64,000 bases of DNA, taken from assembly GCA_937959115.1 (NCBI GenBank), contig CALGAW010000011.1, positions 98,449-162,448 on the forward strand, written 5' to 3'. A program made the position numbers and the translations under genes. The DNA is from an uncultured Saprospiraceae bacterium. Its GTDB lineage: Bacteria; Bacteroidota; Bacteroidia; Chitinophagales; Saprospiraceae. Positions 52,112 through 60,444 of the stretch are shown one piece after another; position 1 is the stretch's first letter; each line of letters starts with the position of its first letter. Under the pieces are notes generated by a model. The model was not told the origin of the DNA. It searched no databases and was given only the letters and a program-made list of their open reading frames with translations.

Positions 52112-55111
52112 ATGTACGACCTAAATCCAACCCTAAAAAAAATTACCGTTTCAATTCTTCCCCTCGTATTCATCACCTGTTTTACATCTTCTATTTTCAG
52201 CCAACATAGCTGGACCCGAACCAACCCCGGAGGTGGCGGAGCAGTATCAATGCTCATAGGCACTGCCAACGGACACATCCTCTCTGCTGGTGATTTGAGC
52301 GGAGTCTATCAGTCAAAAGACAATGGGCAATCATGGAGTGTAATCGGATCCGCACAAGGATTAACCGAAACACAACCCACCTGTCTAGCAGTGCACCCAA
52401 TAGATGGAAACACGTTTTATATTGGTTCAGGTGAAGGAATTTTCAAAACAACAGATAACGGTAATACAGTTTATGAGACACAAGTCCCTACTGCTCCAAA
52501 TTCTGGCCTCGGGTATGTAGAAACAATCGAAATAGCAACTTCCAACCCAAACATTGGTTACGCATCACACCATGAATGGTGGGATGCTGAACTCACCTTT
52601 TTAAAAACAACAGATGGTGGTGATTCTTGGACCATCCAAAACTATACAGGACTACCAGCCACAGGTAGTATGCTAAGGATGATGGTTCATCCATCAGATG
52701 AAAATTTAGTATTCGCCTTGCTAGGCAAAGGCAGATACAATTGTAGCGACGCCCATTTATACAAGTCAACAAATGGCGGATTAGCTTGGAGTAGAATTGC
52801 TACTGACCTTGGTGAAATACTTGATTTTGACCTCCTTCCTTCAGATCCGAACGCAGTATTTGCGACTACCTTTTTATCTGCTGGTTGCTCTGCTCCAATA
52901 TGGCAATATGTGACTGGTGATGAATCCTACAGAGGCGTTCATAAAAGTATAGATGGAGGCGCTACGTTTTCTAAAATCGGTGACAAAACAGGGTTCTTGA
53001 ACGTAGGAACAAACCCAGACAACATTACAGTAACACACTTCTTTGCCCCTGTGATTTGGGGGAATCCACCAGTGTACAATCCAGCAACAGGTACTTGGAA
53101 AACCACCAATGGAGGAACAACATGGAACCAAACAGGCAGCATTGACAATTGGATAACAGGCTGGGCACAATTTAATTATGCCTACACTCCTAGCTATTAC
53201 GGAATGAGTAAAACTGTAACTAAAGACAAATTCAATCCAGGAAATTACTACGCTGCCTATGGCGGTTTTGCTTGGATTACGACAGATGGTGGTGATATTT
53301 TTAAAAATGTAGCTTCTAAAAAAGTAGGCACTGACAACTTCATTTCCACAGGTATGGATAATATTTGTGGGAATTATATTGATGCAAACGATGGCAACTC
53401 AGATATCATTTATGTTGGTTATTATGATCTTGGCTGCTGGGTCTCTAAAGACAATGGAGCTAGCTGGAAATTCAGTATTCCAGATCATAATGTCTACCCT
53501 GATCATGTCTGGGGTGGCGGTGGTGGCTCAAACTCCAATTTTGTGGTAAGCGACCCTGCTAGAGAAAATGTGGTGTGGGCATCTTTTGGTGCAGAAAACA
53601 AATATGACGCAGCAAGTACTGTTTTCAAGAGCACACAATATGGTGATAACTGGCAAATCAGTACAGTTGGATTGGACCCGTTGGGCAAAGTCACGCATGG
53701 ATTGTCAATCGATTTGGGTAGCCCTGTCAATCTGCGTACGTTATACGTTACACAAGATGGAGATGTCTATAAGTCATTAGATGACGGCGCTTCTTGGACA
53801 ATGGTTTTGCCAAATGGTGGTTTGAAGTTTACTGCTGTAGACAAATTCAACTCATCTCTGATTTATGCAGGTGGAGAAAGCGGTTTATGGCGTTCGATTG
53901 ATGGCGGATCGACTTGGCAAGAAAGTGGCCTACCGGAAATGCGCTATCAACAGCAAGACCAGTCAGGTACTCCTGTAATCATGACAAAAGATATTATTCC
54001 TACTAGCAGTTCAGATTGGACAAATCCAGTGCTAGAAGCTTGGGCTGGCGTATTTGATATTCAACCAGATCCTAGCAATCCGAATACAGTATATGTTTCT
54101 GCTCATGGCCCTGGGAAAGGCGTTTACAAAAGCGTTGATGCTGGAGTGACTTGGGTAAAAAAATACACCAATAACTTTATGCGTGGTATTGCGATCGATC
54201 CGAACAATTCTGATGTAATCTATGCTGGCTCCTCCAATGCTTATTTTTCTGGTGGGTATGATTCGGGATCGGCAGGCATTTTATACTCTGAGGATGCTGG
54301 AGACACGTGGACGGTGGTTAATGATACGACAGGATGGTCGTTTGGAGGTAGAATGGAAATAGAAAACAATCCGAACCCTAAAATCTGGGCTTGGGTTCCA
54401 GGAACTGGCATTCAGTATGCTGATGTTCCGAACAACGGACAAGAAGTTAGCTTATCATTGAACGTCTGTCTGGAAGGCCCAAAAACACAAGGGCTGATGA
54501 TGGACAATATCCTTCAACAACGAAACCTCTTGCCTACTGGCCAACCTTACAACACCGCTCCTTGGAACTATCAAGGCAATGAAGGTGGTGGATGGACGCC
54601 CTCGGACTACCCGGCTTCTACCGTTGACTGGGTGTTGGTTTCGCTTCGGGAGACAACAGCACCAGAAACGGAAGTTGCGAAAGTTGCTGCGCTTCTTCTT
54701 CAGGATGGTTCAATTACAGCAACGACCAATTTACCTTCAAGCAGTTTACAATCGAGTTATCATATCGTCATTGAGCATCGAAATCACTTACCAGCTATGA
54801 CGCCTCAGCCCGTTGTAATAACGAGTAACTCGCTTAGCTATGACTTTAGCCTTTCCAATAGCTATACTGTAGGAGCGGGTGCTGGCCAAAAGCAAATTGG
54901 TACGATCTGGTGTCTGTTTAGTAGTAACGCGGATCAATCCAATCCTAGCGGTTATGAGATTACTGGTTTAGACAATATTTTATGGCAGTCTTCAAACGGT
55001 TTATTTGACATCTATGAAGCGGTTGATTTCAATATGGATGGTGATGTCAATGCGAATGACAAGATACAATGGACGATCAATAATGGTATTTTTTCGGCGA
55101 TCACTAAATGA
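52112..55111 (+). CDS. Secreted GH74/sialidase-like beta-propeller with dockerin-like module
   Basis: 999 residues; signal peptide about 1-31 (ITVSILPLVFITCFTSSIFS). Repeated BNR-type blades fill about 32-775 (LSGVYQSKDNGQSW, GIFKTTDNGNT, GVYKSVDAGVTW, GLWRSIDGGSTW). The start HSWTRTNPGGGGAVSML, with AGDLSG, is like GH74 xyloglucanases. Residues about 779-999 are the module shared with the two genes at 3559-10011, ending in YEITGLDNILWQ and DFNMDGDVNANDKIQWT. Codon use is in line with neighbours. It follows recQ by 223 bases and has no obvious partner. It may cut a glucan or only bind it. Confidence 0.78.
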   Translation: MYDLNPTLKKITVSILPLVFITCFTSSIFSQHSWTRTNPGGGGAVSMLIGTANGHILSAGDLSGVYQSKDNGQSWSVIGSAQGLTETQPTCLAVHPIDGNTFYIGSGEGIFKTTDNGNTVYETQVPTAPNSGLGYVETIEIATSNPNIGYASHHEWWDAELTFLKTTDGGDSWTIQNYTGLPATGSMLRMMVHPSDENLVFALLGKGRYNCSDAHLYKSTNGGLAWSRIATDLGEILDFDLLPSDPNAVFATTFLSAGCSAPIWQYVTGDESYRGVHKSIDGGATFSKIGDKTGFLNVGTNPDNITVTHFFAPVIWGNPPVYNPATGTWKTTNGGTTWNQTGSIDNWITGWAQFNYAYTPSYYGMSKTVTKDKFNPGNYYAAYGGFAWITTDGGDIFKNVASKKVGTDNFISTGMDNICGNYIDANDGNSDIIYVGYYDLGCWVSKDNGASWKFSIPDHNVYPDHVWGGGGGSNSNFVVSDPARENVVWASFGAENKYDAASTVFKSTQYGDNWQISTVGLDPLGKVTHGLSIDLGSPVNLRTLYVTQDGDVYKSLDDGASWTMVLPNGGLKFTAVDKFNSSLIYAGGESGLWRSIDGGSTWQESGLPEMRYQQQDQSGTPVIMTKDIIPTSSSDWTNPVLEAWAGVFDIQPDPSNPNTVYVSAHGPGKGVYKSVDAGVTWVKKYTNNFMRGIAIDPNNSDVIYAGSSNAYFSGGYDSGSAGILYSEDAGDTWTVVNDTTGWSFGGRMEIENNPNPKIWAWVPGTGIQYADVPNNGQEVSLSLNVCLEGPKTQGLMMDNILQQRNLLPTGQPYNTAPWNYQGNEGGGWTPSDYPASTVDWVLVSLRETTAPETEVAKVAALLLQDGSITATTNLPSSSLQSSYHIVIEHRNHLPAMTPQPVVITSNSLSYDFSLSNSYTVGAGAGQKQIGTIWCLFSSNADQSNPSGYEITGLDNILWQSSNGLFDIYEAVDFNMDGDVNANDKIQWTINNGIFSAITK

Positions 55112-55156
55112 TTTTCTGAAGCGTAAAACTTAGTTAATTAAATCGACTAAAGTGCC

Positions 55157-56746
55157 TTAAACAAAAGAATCCGCTGAGGCGTATTTTAGATCTTGTTGAT
55201 AAATTTCAGGAATCTCTTTACCCTTGAGGAAACTCCCTTTTTCTATGTCGGGATAAATTTCAGCGTAATTTTTAGTAAGATTCATAAACACACGTCGATT
55301 GATATGGCGTCTACTGATCTTAGTATGATCTGAAAGCCCAGCGGCTGCTAATAGCTCTACAAAACTTTGTATTGTTTCTTTATGAAAAGAGGCCACTTTT
55401 ACTTTTTTATCGGAAACCACCAAACCATTTACCAACTCAGGAATCTGTGTGGCAATGCCCGTTGGGCAGGTATTGTGATTGCACTCCAATGCTTGGATAC
55501 AGCCTAATGCTAACATCATAGCTCTTGCGCTATAACAGACATCAGCTCCTAGGGCAAGTGCTCTGAACATATGGAAACCTGTAGTAATTTTACCGCTTGC
55601 AATGATTGTGATTTCCTCTTTTAAGTCGAACCCAACTAGAGCATCATAAACAAATGCTAACCCTTCTTTAAATGGCATACCTACAGAATTAGAGAACTCT
55701 AAGGGCGCGGCACCAGTACCACCTTCTCCACCATCTACTGCAATGAAGTCTGGACGAATGCCTGTTTTCACCATTGCTTTACAGATCGCAAAAAATTCAG
55801 ATTTCGCACCGACACAAAGCTTAAACCCGACTGGTTTCCCACCACTTAGTTCTTGCATTTTTTTGATCACTTGCAGCAAACCTTCTGGAGAATCAAACGC
55901 TTTGTGATACGGAGGAGAATGGACATCGGTCCCTGGTTTGATCCCTCGTATCTTGGCAATTTCTGGCGTATTCTTTTTTGCTGGCAAGATTCCTCCATGA
56001 CCAGGTTTTGCACCTTGAGACAGCTTCAGTTCTATCATTTTTACATTATCGGCCTTTGTTCTTTCTACATAAGCCTCCCAGTCGATACTGCCTTCTACAC
56101 TTCTACAACCAAAATACCCAGTTCCAATTTGATAAATCAAGTCACCGCCCATACTGTCGTGATGAGGTGAGATACCGCCTTCTCCAGTATTGTGGGCAAA
56201 GTCCCCAATTTTAGCGCCTCCATTTAAGGCCGAGACTGCTGCGCTGCTTAATGATCCAAAACTCATCGCAGATACATTCAACAAGGAGGCGGAATAGGGC
56301 TGTTTACACTGCGTCCCTCCAATAACAGTTCGTGGGTGAGCTTCCAATTTATGCGGATCCAGAGAAGCAATCGAATGATTCATCCATTCATAGCCTTCCG
56401 CGTATAAATCTAATTGTGTTCCGAAAGGAGTGGTGTCTTTTGTTTTGTTTGCTCTAGCATATACGATTTCTCTTTCCAGTCGATTGAAGGGTTTGCCATC
56501 AGTATCTGACTCAATAAAATACTGTTGAATCTTTGGTCTTAATGTTTCCATAAGATTTCGCCCTCTTCCTAGAATTGGGAAATTTCTTTGGATCACATTT
56601 CCTTTTTGGAAATAATCATAGAATCCTACCAAAATCAAGGGAACGAATAGGACTAAGGCCCAAATGAACGGTGTCCACCAGAAATAGGAAATTAATCCGG
56701 TGACGAATAGGGAAAGGATGGAAAAGCCTACAAACTCATTTCTCAT
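55157..56746 (-). CDS. FMN-binding glutamate-synthase-like protein (GltS domain only)
   Basis: 529 residues from ATG at 56746; the frame runs to 56803 but only the shorter form starts with the membrane part. Two transmembrane helices (FVGFSILSLFVTGLISYFWW; PFIWALVLFVPLILVGFY) are followed by the alpha/beta-barrel of glutamate synthase large subunits: MSFGSLSSAAVSALNGGA, the GEGGISPHHDSMGGD loop, KPGHGGILPAKKNTPEIA, GGEGGTGAAPLEFSNSVGM, and the Fe-S cysteines in ECNHNTCPTGIATQ. The amidotransferase and GxGxG domains are absent. Members of this stand-alone family bind FMN and an iron-sulfur cluster, but their reaction is not settled. Convergent with the propeller gene. Confidence 0.9.
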   Translation of the reverse strand: MRNEFVGFSILSLFVTGLISYFWWTPFIWALVLFVPLILVGFYDYFQKGNVIQRNFPILGRGRNLMETLRPKIQQYFIESDTDGKPFNRLEREIVYARANKTKDTTPFGTQLDLYAEGYEWMNHSIASLDPHKLEAHPRTVIGGTQCKQPYSASLLNVSAMSFGSLSSAAVSALNGGAKIGDFAHNTGEGGISPHHDSMGGDLIYQIGTGYFGCRSVEGSIDWEAYVERTKADNVKMIELKLSQGAKPGHGGILPAKKNTPEIAKIRGIKPGTDVHSPPYHKAFDSPEGLLQVIKKMQELSGGKPVGFKLCVGAKSEFFAICKAMVKTGIRPDFIAVDGGEGGTGAAPLEFSNSVGMPFKEGLAFVYDALVGFDLKEEITIIASGKITTGFHMFRALALGADVCYSARAMMLALGCIQALECNHNTCPTGIATQIPELVNGLVVSDKKVKVASFHKETIQSFVELLAAAGLSDHTKISRRHINRRVFMNLTKNYAEIYPDIEKGSFLKGKEIPEIYQQDLKYASADSFV

Positions 56747-56761
56747 TTCGTGTGTTTTAAG

Positions 56762-56778
56762 CGAAGTTACAAACTTCG
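56762..56778 (-). promoter_or_regulatory. Palindrome CGAAGTT-ACA-AACTTCG upstream of the glutamate-synthase-like gene
   Basis: A perfect 7-bp inverted repeat with a three-base centre, 15 bases before the ATG at 56746. It could be an operator or a leader hairpin. Confidence 0.4.
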
Positions 56779-56992
56779 TATCGAGATAAAAACAAAGTAA
56801 CAATTTATATAAATAAGAGCCATTATATTGAGCACAATACTTCGCGAATCACCACTCAAAATTGAATTTTCAGATATTCTTAATATCTTGCGAAGAGAAT
56901 GCTTGACTTGACTATTCATTTGACTTGAAACAATCAAGCTGAATTTTTAAACTATTAACTTTTAGGTAAAATTCCTACACAACAAAAGATCT

Positions 56993-57613
56993 ATGACAAA
57001 TTTAATGAACGAAGCAGCTAGACATCTAAATGACGATGTTATTATCCAATTATCTCGGCAAATTGGAGCCCAAGATCCCAATCAAGTGAAAAGAGCTGCT
57101 CAAGGAGTCAGTGAGTTATTGTTAAACGCAATTCAAAGGAGTGCCAACCATCAAGAAAAGGGTGGTGGGTTGTTTGGAGCCATTACAAAAGATCATGATG
57201 GTGGAATTTTAGGAGATCTAATGAATGTTCTAAATGGTAAGAAACAAGTCAACAATCAAAGTACAATGAATGGTGCTGCTATTGTCAGTCATTTACTTGG
57301 AAAACAACAATTAGAGGCTGCTCAAATCATTAGTCAGATGAGTGGGTTAGACATATTCAAATCTGGTGTCTTAATGCAATTGATTGCTCCCGTTATTATG
57401 GGCGTAGTTGGTCAAAAACAAAAGTCAAGTGGCGTAGATCTTGGTGGTTTAGCATCGATTTTGATGGGTGGTGGTCGACAACAACAGCAAGCGCCTCAAG
57501 GGGGACAACTAGACGGACTTGGTGGTGTATTCGGTAAGTTATTAGATATGGATGGCGACGGAAGTATGATGGATGACTTATTAAACATTGGAATGAAGAT
57601 GATGAAAAAATAA
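56993..57613 (+). CDS. DUF937-family protein
   Basis: 206 residues. IIQLSRQIGAQDPNQVKRAA and QIISQMSGLDIFKSGVLMQL match the DUF937 repeats, helical units with a QlSk/LG pattern that probably form ring-like assemblies. Gly/Gln-rich linkers lie at about 60-75 and 150-170. It is cytosolic and its role is unknown; it ends in NIGMKMMKK. A strong terminator follows. Confidence 0.85.
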   Translation: MTNLMNEAARHLNDDVIIQLSRQIGAQDPNQVKRAAQGVSELLLNAIQRSANHQEKGGGLFGAITKDHDGGILGDLMNVLNGKKQVNNQSTMNGAAIVSHLLGKQQLEAAQIISQMSGLDIFKSGVLMQLIAPVIMGVVGQKQKSSGVDLGGLASILMGGGRQQQQAPQGGQLDGLGGVFGKLLDMDGDGSMMDDLLNIGMKMMKK

Positions 57614-57641
57614 AGCATTCATCCAATCTTAAAATCTTATG

Positions 57642-57672
57642 AGGTGCTGGCATTGCTAGCACCTTTCTTTTA
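57642..57672 (+). terminator. Rho-independent terminator after the DUF937 gene
   Basis: AGGTGCT (57642-57648) pairs with AGCACCT (57658-57664) around a nine-base loop, followed by TTTCTTTTAT. It begins 28 bases after the stop. Confidence 0.85.
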
Positions 57673-57900
57673 TCCACTTAGTCTTGTATAGACATGTATT
57701 CGTACTATGCAGCCAAGGAGTTTCAAGTGTAGTACTATTTAACCTCGGTTGGTTATTTTACAGTTGCTAGATTTTTTTTGTTGTGGTTTTAGAATTGCTA
57801 TTTGTACTCAACTATTTTACAACGCATTTCACCACTAACGCTTAAGGCATTATCTTTATCTATGGTTATAAAGTAAGAAAGTAATCAGTACAAATTTCAA

Positions 57901-59076
57901 ATGAACGGATCCAAAATCATTCTCCCAATAATTGTCTTGTCTCAGTTTTGCTGTACATCTCTTTGGTTTGTTGGAAATGGGGTAATGAATGATTTGATTA
58001 CAAGTTACCAGCTTACTGATCAAGCATTGGGGCATCTAACTTCCGCTGTACAATTTGGATTTATACTGGGCACTTTATGTTTTGCTATCTTCACAATTGC
58101 CGATCGCTTTTCTCCTTCTAAAGTATTTTTTGTTAGCGCCATCCTAGGAGCTACATTCAATCTAGGGATTGTGTGGGAAGCGAATACGCTAACAAGTATC
58201 CTAGTGTTTCGATTTCTAACTGGCTTTTTTCTTGCGGGTATATATCCTGTTGGAATGAAAATAGCGTCTGATCATTTTGAGAAAGGCTTAGGTAAATCGC
58301 TTGGTTATCTAGTTGGAGCATTGGTTGTCGGCACTGCATTTCCACATCTTCTGAAAGATATGACCGATATTTTTCCTTGGAAATCTGTGATTATTGTGGT
58401 TTCTGTTCTTGCCACCCTAGGAGGTGGATTAATGGTATTTCTGGTTCCTGATGGCCCATTTCGTACTTCTAGTTTGAAATTCGATTCGGCTGCCTTTTTC
58501 AGGGTATTTCAAAATCGGAAATTTCGATCAGCAGCGGTAGGCTATTTTGGTCATATGTGGGAGCTCTATGCCTTTTGGGCATTTGTTCCCATCCTTCTCA
58601 AAACCTATGCGTCCGAGCATCCAAATGTGGCGTTGAATAGCTCTTTACTTTCATTTGTGATCATTGGTATTGGTGGCATTGCTTGTGTACTCAGTGGCTA
58701 TATTTCTCAGGCAGTTGGAGTAAAACGAACAGCGTCCCTCTCCTTGCTGCTATCCTGTTTTTGCTGCATTGTGTCTCCCCTAGCCTTTTTGCTTGAATCT
58801 GAATATCTGTTTATCGCTTTTCTGATCTTTTGGGGGATGGTGGTAATTGCTGATTCCCCGCTCTTCTCTACACTCGTTGCTCAAAATGCGCCACGCGAAA
58901 GCAAAGGAACAGCCCTAACCATTGTGAATTGCATTGGTTTTTCAATTACAATCATCAGTATTCAACTATTAAATGGACTACAGTCATTCACCAATTCCAA
59001 CTCAATTTATATGATTTTGGCCGTAGGACCAATCCTTGGTTTGGTGGTGCTTTCTTCCAAGTGTTCAAGGGTATAA
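57901..59076 (+). CDS. Major facilitator superfamily transporter
   Basis: 391 residues with about 12 transmembrane helices. MNDLITSYQLTDQALGHLTS, RFLTGFFLAGIYPVGMKIAS and VGTAFPHLL follow the MFS pattern with the short loop between helices 2 and 3. No substrate can be read; the family covers sugars, drugs and organic acids. It has no close partner. Length and helix number are typical. Confidence 0.88.
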   Translation: MNGSKIILPIIVLSQFCCTSLWFVGNGVMNDLITSYQLTDQALGHLTSAVQFGFILGTLCFAIFTIADRFSPSKVFFVSAILGATFNLGIVWEANTLTSILVFRFLTGFFLAGIYPVGMKIASDHFEKGLGKSLGYLVGALVVGTAFPHLLKDMTDIFPWKSVIIVVSVLATLGGGLMVFLVPDGPFRTSSLKFDSAAFFRVFQNRKFRSAAVGYFGHMWELYAFWAFVPILLKTYASEHPNVALNSSLLSFVIIGIGGIACVLSGYISQAVGVKRTASLSLLLSCFCCIVSPLAFLLESEYLFIAFLIFWGMVVIADSPLFSTLVAQNAPRESKGTALTIVNCIGFSITIISIQLLNGLQSFTNSNSIYMILAVGPILGLVVLSSKCSRV

Positions 59077-59134
59077 TATCTTAAGACTGGTTGCACTTTA
59101 ATGAATAGAGAAGTTCCACCCCAAAAACTGCATA

Positions 59135-59150
59135 GCACGTACCCGTAAGC
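59135..59150. repeat. Dispersed 16-mer GCACGTACCCGTAAGC
   Basis: Differs from 39332-39347 (GCACCTACCCGTAAGC) by one base. Both lie in intergenic sequence 19.8 kb apart. Confidence 0.55.
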
Positions 59151-59243
59151 GGAGAATAGCGCAGTAATCATATTCTTACAGTAGTATTAAACCCGCCTTA
59201 TGCAATAGGAAACACCAACATTCAATGCTCAAAAAAGATTGAA

Positions 59244-60422
59244 CTACTCCACCTTCACAAACGCATCTACTGTCTTTGCCCCAATCAAATCACCCCAAAC
59301 ATTAATAGAAGTAATCGGATAATCCCAAAACCGATCTACCATAATGTATAAACCTAGGTAGTATTCAGGGTTTGGGATCTCTAGTAGGTTGACGACCATC
59401 GTCATCATAATAATGCCGCCCGAGGGTATGCCTGCTGTCCCTGCAGACGACAATACAATAAACGTAAACAGTAATAGCTGCTGAGCAAAGGAGAAGTCTA
59501 TTCCCGAAAGGGAAACAAACAACATCGCAATCAGCGCCTGGAATAAGGCAGAACCGTCCATATTTAGCGTTGCACCAATCGGCAACACAAACCGAGACAC
59601 CTTCTTAGAAACACCATAGTCCTCCACTACTTTAGTAGAAACGGGAAGCGTAGCAGCACTCGAAGCAGTTGCAAAGGAAACGATTAATGCCTGTTTTACC
59701 TTCCAGAAATAATCCAAGACATTAAACCGACCAATGAATCGACCAATCAGCGGCAAGGTAATACAGGAATGAATAAACGCAGCAATAGCCGTGGCGATAA
59801 AGAAAGAGGCGACACTTGTGAAGGTACTGCTATCAAATTTTGAAATGGTGGACCAAACTAAACTTAAAATACCTAAGGGAGCCAATTTCAATATCCATTC
59901 AATCAGCGTCATAAAGACATCGTATAGACTTTCCGAAATCTCTATGATCACACGCTTCTTCTTTTCTGGCAAACTGATAAACGCAAGACTAAATAGAATC
60001 GTGAATACGACGATGTGCAAGATTTCCCCATCTGCTAGTGAGTTGAAGATATTCGTAGAGAAAATCCGATCCACAAAGTTGACCCCTAGCTTCTGGCCTG
60101 TCGATTCAACAGATTCGTAATCGTTTGTAAAAATAAAGATATTGGCCAATACAAGACCCGTAATCACTGCAATAGAAGAAGTCAATAGATAGTAGCTAAT
60201 CGTCTTCAAACCAATCTCTTTCAATGCCTGTCCACTAGAAATCCGTGCAATCGCTAGGAACAGCGAAAAAACGATAATCGGTAATATCATGACTTTTAGC
60301 AAGGACAAAAAGATAGAGCCAAGGAACTCAATATACACCGCTCCGTTTGGGACAACTATGCCGAGAATGATTCCTAGGATGATAGCGAATAAACTAAGTA
60401 ATTCGAATTTGGAATTGGACAT
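59244..60422 (-). CDS. Dicarboxylate/amino acid:cation symporter (DAACS family)
   Basis: 392 residues from ATG at 60422, which begins MSNSKFELLSLFAIILGIIL; an earlier in-frame Met would overlap the upstream gene. About eight helices and two re-entrant loops: the serine-rich loop ATASSAATLPVS, the motif LNMDGSALFQ (NMDGT-like) and the tip SSAGTAGIPSGGIIMM. Transports glutamate/aspartate or C4 dicarboxylates with sodium or protons. It starts 22 bases after the vWA gene, so they are probably co-transcribed. Confidence 0.93.
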   Translation of the reverse strand: MSNSKFELLSLFAIILGIILGIVVPNGAVYIEFLGSIFLSLLKVMILPIIVFSLFLAIARISSGQALKEIGLKTISYYLLTSSIAVITGLVLANIFIFTNDYESVESTGQKLGVNFVDRIFSTNIFNSLADGEILHIVVFTILFSLAFISLPEKKKRVIIEISESLYDVFMTLIEWILKLAPLGILSLVWSTISKFDSSTFTSVASFFIATAIAAFIHSCITLPLIGRFIGRFNVLDYFWKVKQALIVSFATASSAATLPVSTKVVEDYGVSKKVSRFVLPIGATLNMDGSALFQALIAMLFVSLSGIDFSFAQQLLLFTFIVLSSAGTAGIPSGGIIMMTMVVNLLEIPNPEYYLGLYIMVDRFWDYPITSINVWGDLIGAKTVDAFVKVE

Positions 60423-60444
60423 TTTACAACAATTATTAATACCC

